Shown: piece by piece, positions 8,525 through 16,374 of the stretch
Layout: each line of letters opens with the position of its first letter
Position numbering within the stretch: the first letter of the stretch is position 1
NCBI GenBank assembly: GCA_022564295.1
Contig: JADFLR010000028.1
Location: forward strand, 1-54,786
Length of the DNA stretch: 54,786 nt
Origin: Bacteroidota bacterium
GTDB taxonomy: Bacteria > Bacteroidota > Ignavibacteria > Ignavibacteriales > Ignavibacteriaceae
Direction of reading: 5' to 3'
The notes under the pieces: model-generated
Told to the model about the DNA's origin: nothing
The model's database searches: none
The model's input: the letters and a program-made list of their open reading frames with translations, nothing else
Translations under genes and position numbers: made by a program

Positions 8525-9559
8525 ATGAAAGCATCAGTAATTCATAAATTCGGTGATGTTAATGTACTTAAGTACGAAGACATCGAAACACCAAAGCCCA
8601 AAAAGGGTAATATATTAATTAAAATTCTTGCAACTGGAGTAAATAGATTCGATCATTACATACGCGAAGGATCAGTGGCACCGGAACTTTCCTTCCCGCA
8701 CATTCTGGGCTCAGATGCAGTTGGTGTCGTAGTCGAGTTGGGTAATGACGTAACTAATTTTAAAATCGGTGCTACAGTAGTACCCACATCAGGTTATCCT
8801 ACCGACAAAAAAGATTTCGCCACTTCCCCACTGGGGGTTGCACCCAGCTTCCAGTTAAGTGGGTTGCACCATCCGGGTACTTACGCACAGTATATGGAGA
8901 TTCCGGCTCGCTGGGCAATTAAGGATATTAGTGGTCTGAAACCGGAAGAACTCGCTACACTAACAATGCCGATGTTTACCGGAGTCAGAGCTGTTAAAGT
9001 AGTTGGTGAGGTCAAGTCGGGAGATAATGTACTCATTCAAGCAGGTACTTCCAGTACAGGCAGTATGCAAATTCAGATTGCCAAAGTACTCGGCGCACAA
9101 GTTGCTGCCACTGTTCGCTCTGATGAAAAAGGAGAAATCGCAAAATCATTGGGCGCTGATCTGGTTATCAATGCGAGTAAAGAGGATCAGGTTAAAAAGA
9201 TAATGGAATGGACCAATAACCGTGGAGTTGACGTGACAATTGACAATCTTGGCGGTGATGTTCTTCCTAAGAGTATCGATTCAACCAAAGCACAAGGTAT
9301 CATTGTGGCTGTTGGGTTCGTAGCCGGTACAGAAGTTACATTCGACATCCGTAACTTCTTCTTTGGTCAGAAGCAATTGCGAGGTACGATGTTCGGTGAT
9401 ATCGCTGATTATGAATGGGGAATCGTGCAAGTTCGTGCAGGTAAGATCAAGCCATTACTCGACATTGCTCTTCCATTGAGCCAGGCGGCAGAGGCACATC
9501 GCCTGATCTCTACTAATCAGGTTGCCGGAAATATTGTTTTGTTACCATGGGCAGCATAA
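8525..9559 (+). CDS. Zinc-binding-type alcohol dehydrogenase/quinone oxidoreductase (MDR)
   Basis: A 344-residue full-length MDR enzyme. The N-terminal GroES-like catalytic domain includes GVNRFDHYIREG and PHILGSDAVGVVVELG. The Rossmann domain begins near 150 with GDNVLIQAGTSSTGSMQIQIAK and the LGADLVINAS segment; the C-terminus returns to the catalytic fold (AHRLISTNQVAGNIVLLPW). Structural zinc cysteines are absent, so a quinone- or enoyl-reductase-like NADPH activity is more likely than alcohol oxidation. A GGAG site precedes the ATG. It is probably driven from the sigma-54-like promoter at 8439 by the activator upstream. Its last codons and trailing hairpin are duplicated at 10739-10806. 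Confidence 0.88.
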   Translation: MKASVIHKFGDVNVLKYEDIETPKPKKGNILIKILATGVNRFDHYIREGSVAPELSFPHILGSDAVGVVVELGNDVTNFKIGATVVPTSGYPTDKKDFATSPLGVAPSFQLSGLHHPGTYAQYMEIPARWAIKDISGLKPEELATLTMPMFTGVRAVKVVGEVKSGDNVLIQAGTSSTGSMQIQIAKVLGAQVAATVRSDEKGEIAKSLGADLVINASKEDQVKKIMEWTNNRGVDVTIDNLGGDVLPKSIDSTKAQGIIVAVGFVAGTEVTFDIRNFFFGQKQLRGTMFGDIADYEWGIVQVRAGKIKPLLDIALPLSQAAEAHRLISTNQVAGNIVLLPWAA

Positions 9560-9564
9560 ATCAA

Positions 9565-9600
9565 AAACCGGAGGGCAATATAATTGTTCTCCGGTTTGCT
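9565..9600 (+). terminator. Hairpin terminator after the MDR gene
   Basis: AAACCGGAG (9565-9573) pairs with CTCCGGTTT (9589-9597); through two G-U pairs and CAAT/ATTG the stem reaches 15 bp with an ATA loop. The T-tract is short (TTT), so termination may be partial. A second copy at 10782-10806 keeps the pairing with different bases. Confidence 0.65.
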
Positions 9601-9617
9601 ATAAAGAAGATAAAATA

Positions 9618-9850
9618 ATGGAAAGAAGATTACTTGAACAGGGCTTCACAATCGATAATCCACCTAAACCAATTGGTAATTATGAAGTGGCAGCAGTTAC
9701 CTGAAATATGATTTATCTCTCTGGACAAGTACCTTTCTTAGATGGAAAGTTGATTTACAAGAGACAATTTGGATCAGGACTTACAGTATCAGAAGGATAT
9801 CAAACTGTAGAACTATAAAAAATGTTATCTTGAAACTTGTTTCTACAGAA
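9618..9850 (+). pseudogene. RidA/YjgF-family enamine deaminase, degenerate
   Basis: Translation from the ATG at 9618 gives MERRLLEQGFTIDNPPKPIG and then, after a TGA at 9702-9704, continues in the same frame as MIYLSGQVPFLDGKLIYK and GLTVSEGYQTVEL, clear RidA sequence. A second stop (TAA) follows, and the rest of the expected ~150 residues is missing. At least two in-frame stops and a 3' truncation mark it as dead. It sits between the MDR and AhpD-like genes and is skipped in the rearranged copy at 10739-10957. Confidence 0.85.
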
Positions 9851-9883
9851 ATTAAATAAATCAAAAATAAAAGGAGTTATAAA

Positions 9884-10483
9884 ATGGAAAATACAGAAAA
9901 AAGAGTGCTTGAATTAGAACCACAAACAATTGAATCGGCTAATAAAATATCCAGCGATATTATGGATACTGCAAAAAAGACGTTTGGGTTCATACCTAAT
10001 ATGTATTCTCTTATGGCAAACAACCCTGCATTATTAGATTCATATACATATTCTTATAAATCATTTAGAGCCAATTCCGGGTTTAACCCTGTTGAGCAAG
10101 AGGTTATTCTTTTATCAATCTCTTATGAAAACGAATGTGATTATTGTATGGGCGCACATAGTTTTGTTGCGGATAAAATGTCTAAAGTTCCTGAAGAAGT
10201 GACTAACGCCATACGCAACGGTGAAGAAATACACGATACAAAATTAGCTGCATTAAGTATATATACAAGGGCAACAGTTACAAAACGCGGAAGAGTTTCT
10301 CAAGAAGACGTTAATCGGTTCTTAGATGCCGGATATACAAAAGAGCACATTCTTGGTGTTGTAACTGCCATAGGTCTTAAAACAATGAGTAATTATTTTA
10401 ATCATATAACAGACACGCCACTTGATGAAGCTTTTAGCACAAGAGCTTGGGAGAAAATTAGGCAACCGGTTATGCCAAAGTAG
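9884..10483 (+). CDS. Carboxymuconolactone decarboxylase/AhpD-like protein
   Basis: A 199-residue all-helical protein of the CMD/AhpD family, with the redox motif E-N-E-C85-D-Y-C88-M-G-A-H92, the signature of AhpD-like peroxidase-related proteins. The N-terminal KKTFGFIPNMYSLMANNPALL is typical of the uncharacterised 'peroxidase-related' subfamily. The start follows AAAGGAG. It probably acts as a thiol-dependent antioxidant enzyme in the cytoplasm, in keeping with the neighbouring quinone reductase and degenerate RidA gene. The first 38 or so codons are duplicated at 10828. Confidence 0.9.
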   Translation: MENTEKRVLELEPQTIESANKISSDIMDTAKKTFGFIPNMYSLMANNPALLDSYTYSYKSFRANSGFNPVEQEVILLSISYENECDYCMGAHSFVADKMSKVPEEVTNAIRNGEEIHDTKLAALSIYTRATVTKRGRVSQEDVNRFLDAGYTKEHILGVVTAIGLKTMSNYFNHITDTPLDEAFSTRAWEKIRQPVMPK

Positions 10484-10693
10484 CACAGGTAAAACCGTTA
10501 GATAAATGTTGAGATTTTTACATATTCTCACCAGTATAAATTCTAGTGTTAATATAAATTTATATTTTTCACGCAGCCTCTAAAGGTCGGTGTAAGTTAT
10601 CATATATTTTTCATCCGTCGCGAGCTTTACCTACTGGAATCACTTTATGAAGCTCGTACTAAACGAAACATTCTACTATTTTCGGTCTTTATC

Positions 10694-10738
10694 CTACAAC
10701 TTAATATTAAAGCTCGCTCTTCCTGTAAACTGGAAAGA
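10694..10738 (-). pseudogene. Outer-membrane protein C-terminal scrap
   Basis: On the minus strand this reads SFQFTGRASFNIKL and a stop, matching the last residues of the outer-membrane protein at 15260-15796 (SLQFTGRAGIIFKF-stop). Only the final strand remains; the rest of 10484-10693 shows no recognisable coding sequence. It abuts the MDR/AhpD fragment at 10739, so 10694-10957 is a mosaic of gene ends. Confidence 0.6.
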
Positions 10739-10957
10739 GGAAATATTGTTTTGTTACCATGGGCAGCATAAAGTCAAATATCGGAGAGCAAATTCATTGC
10801 TCTCCGGTTTGCAATAAGCAAGATATAATGGAAAATACAGAAAAAAGAATGCTTGAATTAGAACCACAATCAATTGAATCGGCTAATAAAATATCCAGCG
10901 ATATTATGGATACAGCAACAAAGACGTTTGGGTTTATACTTAGCTTATACACCCATT
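10739..10957 (+). pseudogene. Fused remnant: MDR 3' end joined to AhpD-like 5' end
   Basis: 10739-10827 matches 9527-9617 (last codons GNIVLLPWAA, stop, hairpin, leader) and 10828-10942 matches the AhpD-like gene from its ATG (MENTEKRMLELEPQSIESAN) to the codons for TKTFGFI, after which the frame leaves homology and stops. The RidA gene that separates the two parents is absent. The junction falls on ATGGAAA, which is the start of both the RidA and the AhpD-like genes, so a short-homology deletion (or insertion in the other copy) is implied. Confidence 0.85.
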
Positions 10958-11013
10958 AGGATTTTTTTCAACCGGCCATAGTGATTGCTTTTTACTGGCT
11001 GTCACTGATATTT

Positions 11014-12270
11014 CTATTTGAGGAGTATCATTTTCTTCGTTTGAATTAGAAAGCTTGTACGTAATTGATAAAAGTAAATTCCGCTTGTGGGGATTTGATT
11101 TATCAAATCCTTTACATTGAAAATCACCTCATACACACCCGGAGGTTTCTCCTCATTAACCAGCGTTGCAACCTCATTCCCTAAAACATCATAAATTATT
11201 AATTTTACAGTCGTATTGCGGCTCGCTCCTGCAAATAGGATTGTGAATTTAATTTTAGTTGTTGGATTAAAGGGATTGGGATAATTCTGATACAATTTAA
11301 ATTTATCAGGAACTACACTCTCGTATTCAGTGGAAGTTATAAAGGAATTAACATATCCCTCATTAACTCTCGATTGATCAAAGCCTTGAACTCTTGCGCC
11401 ACCGATAATGTAAATCGTATCACCAACAGTTACTGCTCCAATCCCGTGTCTGGGTGTCGGCATTGGCTCAACCTGCCGCCATTGATTAGTTATAAAATTA
11501 AACTCCTCGTTTTCTTCATAAACACCCGGTATTTCACCACCAAAAACATAAACCCGCCCATTTAAAGTTGCAGCAGCCAGACCGCTTCGTGCTGTAGGCA
11601 TATCGGGCATTTCAATCCATTCATCCGGCATGGGATAGTAAATGAAAAATTTTTTGAAGTTCCGAGAAAAATTTCTTCCTGCAAAAACACAAACAAATGT
11701 GTCTAAAACAGCACAAGACAAATGCTCGCTTAAATAGGGCATATTGGTAAGTACATTCCAGGTATTTATTTGCGGATCATAAACTAATGAGTTGTTCAGG
11801 AGAGTGTTGCCGTTTCTTCCACCAAATAGATATATCTTCCCATCGAGTGCAACTGAAGTATGTGCCGCTATCGGGTAAGGCAGGGATTGTTTCTCTGTCC
11901 AAAGTCCTGTTTGTGGGTCATATTCCTGCACTTTATCTGTTTGTGAAGAAAATAACTGGGCATTGTAACCGCCAATAATGTAAAGTTTCCCGTTCAATTC
12001 TACAGCGGTGTGATGATGCAAAGCTTCCGGCATTGGAGATATTTCACTCCAGGAATCTTTTGACGGATCATAAACCTCAACAGAATTTGTTGGAATACCC
12101 GCATTGTTAATAATTCCTCCCGGAACATAAATTTTACCGTTAATTACAGCATGCGGTATTTCCTGCCGGGGCGTAGGCATTGGTGCTCGAGTAATCCAGT
12201 GTCCAGGTTCCTGCGGAACAGATAGGCCTGAGATAATTATTATAAATATAAAAACGGGTTTTACTTTCAT
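11014..12270 (-). CDS. Secreted kelch-repeat protein with type IX secretion sorting domain
   Basis: A 418-residue exported protein: a signal peptide (about 1-20), then six kelch repeats of about 45-50 residues, each with a MPxxRxxxxAVxxNGKIYVxGG-like core (for example MPEALHHHTAVELNGKLYIIGG and MPTARSGLAAATLNGRVYVFGG), likely forming a six-bladed propeller, and a C-terminal sorting domain (about 340-418) beginning YQNYPNPFNPTTKIKF and ending with the IYFYQLR...KKMILLK pattern. That domain would direct export through the type IX system and is strongly associated with Bacteroidota/Ignavibacteria. The ligand is unknown. It lies downstream of and parallel to the M16 peptidase pair, 128 bases apart, which includes a GTGGTC-ACG-GACCAC hairpin at 12366-12380. 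Confidence 0.9.
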   Translation of the reverse strand: MKVKPVFIFIIIISGLSVPQEPGHWITRAPMPTPRQEIPHAVINGKIYVPGGIINNAGIPTNSVEVYDPSKDSWSEISPMPEALHHHTAVELNGKLYIIGGYNAQLFSSQTDKVQEYDPQTGLWTEKQSLPYPIAAHTSVALDGKIYLFGGRNGNTLLNNSLVYDPQINTWNVLTNMPYLSEHLSCAVLDTFVCVFAGRNFSRNFKKFFIYYPMPDEWIEMPDMPTARSGLAAATLNGRVYVFGGEIPGVYEENEEFNFITNQWRQVEPMPTPRHGIGAVTVGDTIYIIGGARVQGFDQSRVNEGYVNSFITSTEYESVVPDKFKLYQNYPNPFNPTTKIKFTILFAGASRNTTVKLIIYDVLGNEVATLVNEEKPPGVYEVIFNVKDLINQIPTSGIYFYQLRTSFLIQTKKMILLK

Positions 12271-12398
12271 TCAATTTTATTTTTTTCAACAAGATTAAAA
12301 AGGATTTGAACTAAAGCAAGTAAGAAATTTAGTATGCAGTAACCTCTGTTTAACCACATTACTGGGTGGTCACGGACCACTCCATGACCGAACCGGAA

Positions 12399-13928
12399 TC
12401 AGAAACCATCCTCTTCAATAGCCTTCTCTGTCACCTCCCCGTATTTCTTAACTTTATCTCTTATCTCATCTGCTTTACCAACTAAAACAAACTGCAGGTT
12501 TTCTTTTGGAAAATACCTGGCGATGATCTCATTTGCTTTTTCAACAGTCATCTCATCCACATGTTTTTCAAAATCATTTATATAAGAATCATCCAATCCG
12601 TAGAAATACATTGTTGTAAGCAGATCGGCAAGTTCACCCGAAGTTTCATAGCGTGGGGGAAACTGCCCTTTAATATAGTTTTTTGCAGAAGTTAAAGTTG
12701 CTTCATCAACTCCTTCAGTGTGGAGACGATCAAGAACTTCAAGTGCAAGATCAATAGCTTCGATAGTGGTTTTGTTTGCAGTGAAACTGCTTATGTAAAA
12801 CGTTCCTGCGCTTTTATAATTTGTAAACCTGCTTCGGGCACCGTAAGTTAAACCGGAGTTAACTCTTAGTTCATCATTCAGCCACGAAGTAAACCTGCCG
12901 CCAAAAATAGTATTGATTACCTGGATCTGTGTGATATCTTTATTATTCCAGGCCACACCGTAACTGCCAATTAAAAAGGTTGTTTCCCTTGAATCATCTT
13001 TATCTATTAGAAGTACATTGCTCTTTTCAAATTCATTAATATCTTTATTAACATCTATTATCAGGTTAAGCTGTTCCAATGATGGAGTGCGGGGAAACAT
13101 ACTCTCAATTTTATTTTTCATTTCACCTGTTGAGAAATCACCAACAACAGCAACTCCCAATTTCGAAATACGATAATGCATACCGAAAAATCCCGGTAGG
13201 TCTTCCCTGTTAAGATCCTCAATTGAAGAATTACTTCCCGATACAGGATTCCCGTAAACATTGCCACCAAAAATAAACTTATCAAAATAGCTTCCTATCA
13301 CTCTTCTCGGACTCTCCTTTGCCTGCTCCAATTCAATCAGCCAGCGCTTTTTCCTTTTATCAAACTCTACCTGTGGAAAAGTTGGATTGGTTATCACATC
13401 AACAAATATCGGGAGGACTTTGTCAAGATCACTTTTCTTAAATGATATTGTAATTTCAGCGGTTTCCTTTCTCGCATGTGAAGAGATTGAAGCCCCAAGA
13501 AAATCAAACGTTTCTTCAATTTGTTTTTTCGTATAGTTTTTTGTTCCGAACAGAAGTGCATCTGCAGTAAATGCAGCTAAGCCACTTTTGTTTTCATCCC
13601 ATACTGCACCTGCAGGAAAAATTGCTGAAATATAAATCAGCGGAACCTCATGCTGTTCCATCAAATAAAGAGTCAATCCGTTTTCAAGAATATAATTCTC
13701 ATACTTAGGTAATTGAAATTGTGCAGCAGATAAAGTAGACCAAAGTAAAACGAGCATGATGGTTTTGAAGGCTCTTCGCTCGATTCTATCGAAGAAGGTC
13801 ATTCCGAACTTGTTTCGGAATCTCGCATAATGAATGTTGGCAATAAACAGATGCTGAAACAAGTTCAGCATGACAATATTATAGTTATTTAGCATACTAT
13901 TTCTTGTGAACTGATTTATCCTTTTCAT
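12399..13928 (-). CDS. M16 family peptidase-like subunit (non-catalytic partner) with repeat inserted near the N-terminus
   Basis: A 509-residue M16 (insulinase/processing-peptidase) protein with the usual two homologous halves (ILENGLTLYLMEQHEVPLI start; PRYETSGELADLL near the end). The HxxEH zinc motif is replaced by AAFTAD around 118-125, so it is predicted inactive, the normal partner of an active subunit. Its ATG overlaps the upstream peptidase stop (ATGA, 13925-13928), supporting that start. Residues about 19-54 (VMLNLFQHL...RNKFGMTFF) are the translation of a palindromic interspersed repeat, which displaces the apparent signal peptide (IMLVLLWSTLSAAQ) to about residue 57. A start at M58 (13757) would restore a normal exported protein. 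Confidence 0.88.
   Translation of the reverse strand: MKRINQFTRNSMLNNYNIVMLNLFQHLFIANIHYARFRNKFGMTFFDRIERRAFKTIMLVLLWSTLSAAQFQLPKYENYILENGLTLYLMEQHEVPLIYISAIFPAGAVWDENKSGLAAFTADALLFGTKNYTKKQIEETFDFLGASISSHARKETAEITISFKKSDLDKVLPIFVDVITNPTFPQVEFDKRKKRWLIELEQAKESPRRVIGSYFDKFIFGGNVYGNPVSGSNSSIEDLNREDLPGFFGMHYRISKLGVAVVGDFSTGEMKNKIESMFPRTPSLEQLNLIIDVNKDINEFEKSNVLLIDKDDSRETTFLIGSYGVAWNNKDITQIQVINTIFGGRFTSWLNDELRVNSGLTYGARSRFTNYKSAGTFYISSFTANKTTIEAIDLALEVLDRLHTEGVDEATLTSAKNYIKGQFPPRYETSGELADLLTTMYFYGLDDSYINDFEKHVDEMTVEKANEIIARYFPKENLQFVLVGKADEIRDKVKKYGEVTEKAIEEDGF
13798..13874. repeat. Palindromic interspersed repeat inside a coding region
   Basis: GTCATTCCGAACTTGTTTC at 13798 and its approximate inverse ending TTCAGCATGAC at 13874 form long imperfect arms around a short centre. 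Translated products of the LNLFQHL...RNKFGMT kind are a familiar mark of such repeats in bacterial genomes. Here the element lies in frame in the M16 gene. Confidence 0.8.
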
Positions 13929-15235
13929 TGTTCCACCTCCTCAGCCATAAGAATTCCAACTGTCCTATTCTTCTTTATAAAATATTTTGCAGCAACTCTT
14001 TGAATATCCTCAGCGGTTACTTTCGCAAAATCCTGCGGTGCAGAAAAAAGTTTTTTATAATCACCAAAGAACAATTCATAATTGCCGATTGTATTCGCCT
14101 TTCCGTTTATGGTTTCCATAGTGTGATAAAATTCCATCAGTTTTTGATTTTTTACTTTTTGAAGTTCTTCTCCGGTTACACCTTCTTTTATTACATTATC
14201 GAGTTCCGCAATTATTGCCGCTTCGAGATGAGCCGGGGTTATACCTTTGCTGCAAATTCCGTAGATAGTAAAAATATAAGGATCAAATGCATAACTATAA
14301 TCTGTTGATACTTCTATGGCTAATTGCCTTTCATCAATCAACGAGCTGTATAGCCGTGAGGTTTTACCTGAAGACAATATCGATTCCAGCAAACTTAATG
14401 CATAGTAATCTTCCGAATTGGTTTGGGGCACGTGATGAGCAAGCATTACATAGGGAGAAGGAACATTTCTTTTTACATCAACTCTTCTCTCACCATTCTG
14501 TTCCGGTTCAACCGTGTGGATTTTCCTGGGTGGCGGGCCAACAGCAATCGGTTCAAAATATTTTTCTGTGAGTGATTTAACTTCATTTATAGTTACATCT
14601 CCAACAATCACAACAACACAATTATTTGGGGAGTAGTAAGTTGCAAAGTAGGTTTGAAGATCTTCTTTTGTCCAGTTTTTTATATCCGATTCATAACCAA
14701 TTACAGGTATTTGATAAGGGTGTGCAAAAAACGCTGCGCCCTGAACCTGTTCCCATAATTGCCAGAGGGGTCTGTTCTCCAATCCTGTACTCCTCTCGGA
14801 TAATACAACACCTCTTTCACTCTCAATCATCTTATCATCAAATTGCAGGTTGGCTATTCTATCCGCTTCAAGATCGAATATTACATCGATTGCACTGGTG
14901 GGAAACCAATCTGTATAGACAGTAACATTCTCAGAAGTGTAAGCATTATTTGCTCCGCCGTTTGCTTCCATTGTTCTGTCAAACATTTTAGGACCGTACT
15001 TCTTCGAACCGTTAAACATCATATGCTCGAAGAAATGAGATAAGCCGGTTATACCCGGGTACTCGTTCCTCGATCCGACTTTCCAAAACAAATACATATT
15101 GGCGTTCGGGATTGAATGATCTTCAAGCACAATTATCTTCATTCCGTTTTCGAGAGTAAAAGTATTAATATCTTCTACTCTTGTTTGCGGCAGTATTATC
15201 TCGGCGAAAAAGAAAATTATTATTAGCTGCTTCAT
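13925..15235 (-). CDS. M16 family zinc metallopeptidase (catalytic subunit)
   Basis: A 436-residue exported M16B-type peptidase. A signal peptide (about 1-17, MKQLIIIFFFAEIILPQ) is followed by the zinc motif HFFEH (67-71) in GLSHFFEHMMFNG, with the distal glutamate in the ESERGVVLSER segment, and the second M16 domain (YVMLAHHVPQTNSEDYYALSLLESIL). It probably degrades or processes peptides in the periplasm, paired with the inactive subunit translated from the overlapping ATGA. The 5' end has a decayed duplicate at 15871-15975. The outer-membrane protein 24 bases upstream is probably in the same operon. Confidence 0.93.
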   Translation of the reverse strand: MKQLIIIFFFAEIILPQTRVEDINTFTLENGMKIIVLEDHSIPNANMYLFWKVGSRNEYPGITGLSHFFEHMMFNGSKKYGPKMFDRTMEANGGANNAYTSENVTVYTDWFPTSAIDVIFDLEADRIANLQFDDKMIESERGVVLSERSTGLENRPLWQLWEQVQGAAFFAHPYQIPVIGYESDIKNWTKEDLQTYFATYYSPNNCVVVIVGDVTINEVKSLTEKYFEPIAVGPPPRKIHTVEPEQNGERRVDVKRNVPSPYVMLAHHVPQTNSEDYYALSLLESILSSGKTSRLYSSLIDERQLAIEVSTDYSYAFDPYIFTIYGICSKGITPAHLEAAIIAELDNVIKEGVTGEELQKVKNQKLMEFYHTMETINGKANTIGNYELFFGDYKKLFSAPQDFAKVTAEDIQRVAAKYFIKKNRTVGILMAEEVEQ

Positions 15236-15259
15236 AAGTGATTCCTGAATATTGATTAA

Positions 15260-15796
15260 TTAAAACTTGAAAATAATACCCGCTCTTCCCGTAAACTGTA
15301 AGGATGAAATGTTTCGTTTTGTTTTTTCGGTATCAAAACTACTGAAATATTTATATGAATCAACTTCGATGAATAGGTGAATCCAAACCGCTAATGTAAA
15401 CTTTGCCCCCACAAGCGCACCAAGAAAAAACATATATTCATTAAACTGATTAACCGAGTAATGACCAACACCCATACTTAATCCAAAATACGGTTTGATA
15501 TGCCTGTAAAATAATGTGGCTATAAGATCAACGTGGAAATCTTCGCTTGAAAATTTTTCTGTCGATTGAACCCCATTCACGGTTTTTATTTCAGTGCTTC
15601 TGAAAAGATCGATTCCCGCTCTTACTTTAAATCCAATTATTGGCCACTGGAACGGAAGATTGCGCGCTGCTCCAATACCCAAGCCAACATTTGGTATTTC
15701 ACTTTTATAATTGAATGTGCCGTTCACTTCCCATTGAGCTAATACGGGATTGATAAACATAACACTCATCAATAATATTTTCCGGCTAATCGACAA
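15260..15796 (-). CDS. Small outer-membrane beta-barrel protein
   Basis: A 178-residue exported protein with a signal peptide ending near VLAQ (about 21) and an alternating, aromatic-rich pattern of beta strands with glycines (VGLGIGAARNLPF, RHIKPYFGLSMGVGHY, FFLGALVGAKFTLAVWIHLFIEVDSY), ending in the aromatic GIIFKF that fits an outer-membrane insertion signal. This is consistent with an eight-stranded barrel. No family is recognised. It stands first in an apparent operon with the two M16 peptidases. The last strand is duplicated at 10694-10738. Confidence 0.7.
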   Translation of the reverse strand: MSISRKILLMSVMFINPVLAQWEVNGTFNYKSEIPNVGLGIGAARNLPFQWPIIGFKVRAGIDLFRSTEIKTVNGVQSTEKFSSEDFHVDLIATLFYRHIKPYFGLSMGVGHYSVNQFNEYMFFLGALVGAKFTLAVWIHLFIEVDSYKYFSSFDTEKTKRNISSLQFTGRAGIIFKF

Positions 15797-15870
15797 AATT
15801 TAGTTTTTTGAATTATATAATTAATTTTTTGATTTCAATTTTGAGAAGTTTATAAATTGAGGTGATTTAA

Positions 15871-15975
15871 TCAAGTGTCGGTCTGCCCTCTGCCAGGTGT
15901 AGTTTGAATGTCTTCAACCTTTGTTTGCCCGAAGGCTACAAAAGCAAAGATGAAAAAGAGTAAGATGTGTTTCAT
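15871..15975 (-). pseudogene. M16 peptidase 5' remnant (34-codon signal-peptide ORF)
   Basis: The minus-strand ORF begins MKHILLFFIFAFVAFGQTKVEDIQT, closely matching the M16 peptidase N-terminus MKQLIIIFFFAEIILPQTRVEDINT, including a CAGGAAT-type ribosome site, and then runs into unrelated TTPGRGQTDT and a stop. It looks like the surviving first 25 codons of a second M16 gene. It could still be translated and secreted as a 17-residue peptide, but nothing shows this. Confidence 0.65.
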
Positions 15976-16051
15976 ATAAATTATTCCTGAAAGTTATTAA
16001 TCTGATTACATTAAAATAACTATAAGATTATGAATTTTTATGCATAAAAAT

Positions 16052-16077
16052 GTAGGCTGGTATTTCCACCAGCCTAC
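16052..16077 (-). terminator. Terminator after the 44-residue protein
   Basis: GTAGGCTGGT (16052-16061) and ACCAGCCTAC (16068-16077) form a perfect 10-bp stem with a 6-base loop. On the minus strand it is followed by ATTTTTATG and lies 8 bases after the stop of 16085-16219. Confidence 0.75.
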
Positions 16078-16084
16078 TCTACAG

Positions 16085-16219
16085 TTAGTCGTCCTTAACC
16101 CAAATGGGCCAGGCTCTAAAACCATATTTGTAAGCGTCCAACACTGTACCATCTTTCAGTGTTCTATAACGTCTGAAAATTAGTTTGTATCCAGGACGCT
16201 TGTCCTTGGAATTTGACAT
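16085..16219 (-). CDS. Small basic conserved-looking protein (44 aa)
   Basis: The ORF encodes MSNSKDKRPGYKLIFRRYRT...DGTVLDAYKYGFRAWPIWVKDD. The composition (basic first half, 'TLKDGTVLDAxKYGxxAWPIWV' second half) looks like a real folded small protein with a short beta-hairpin, and I have the impression of similar small hypothetical proteins in other bacteria. A terminator follows directly, which supports expression. It is read in the same direction as 16372-17076, 152 bases downstream of it. Function unknown. Confidence 0.65.
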   Translation of the reverse strand: MSNSKDKRPGYKLIFRRYRTLKDGTVLDAYKYGFRAWPIWVKDD

Positions 16220-16246
16220 AATAAATGCCCTCAGTTATTAAAAAAA

Positions 16247-16312
16247 GGGCTTGCCATTAACTTTCATTCTCATTAATTTTGAGTGTCACAATTAAAAGAC
16301 CCAAGGCAAGCC
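16247..16312 (-). promoter_or_regulatory. Long-range hairpin with T-run in the leader of the 44-residue gene
   Basis: GGCTTGCC (16248-16255) and GGCAAGCC (16304-16311) are perfect 8-bp arms about 48 bases apart. Read on the minus strand the hairpin ends in a run of seven T, so it could stop transcripts coming from 16372-17076 or act as an attenuator in front of the 44-residue gene. Confidence 0.45.
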
Positions 16313-16341
16313 TGACAATTGCTGTTTTGGGTTTTATATTG

Positions 16342-16374
16342 CCTGAGGTAGATTATTCTATCTCAGGTTTTTTA
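16342..16374 (+). terminator. Hairpin terminator-like structure next to the winged-helix gene stop
   Basis: CCTGAGGTAGA (16342-16352) and TCTATCTCAGG (16357-16367) pair over 11 bp with one G-T, loop TTAT, then seven T on the plus strand. The adjacent gene is on the minus strand, where the T-run precedes the stem, so it would block plus-strand transcription running into the gene from its 3' side. Confidence 0.55.

Noticed and set aside
10759-10959. 66-codon frame at the MDR/AhpD remnant as a new fusion protein
   Set aside because: It runs through the MDR tail in a different frame and through a hairpin; it is explained by the rearranged duplicate.
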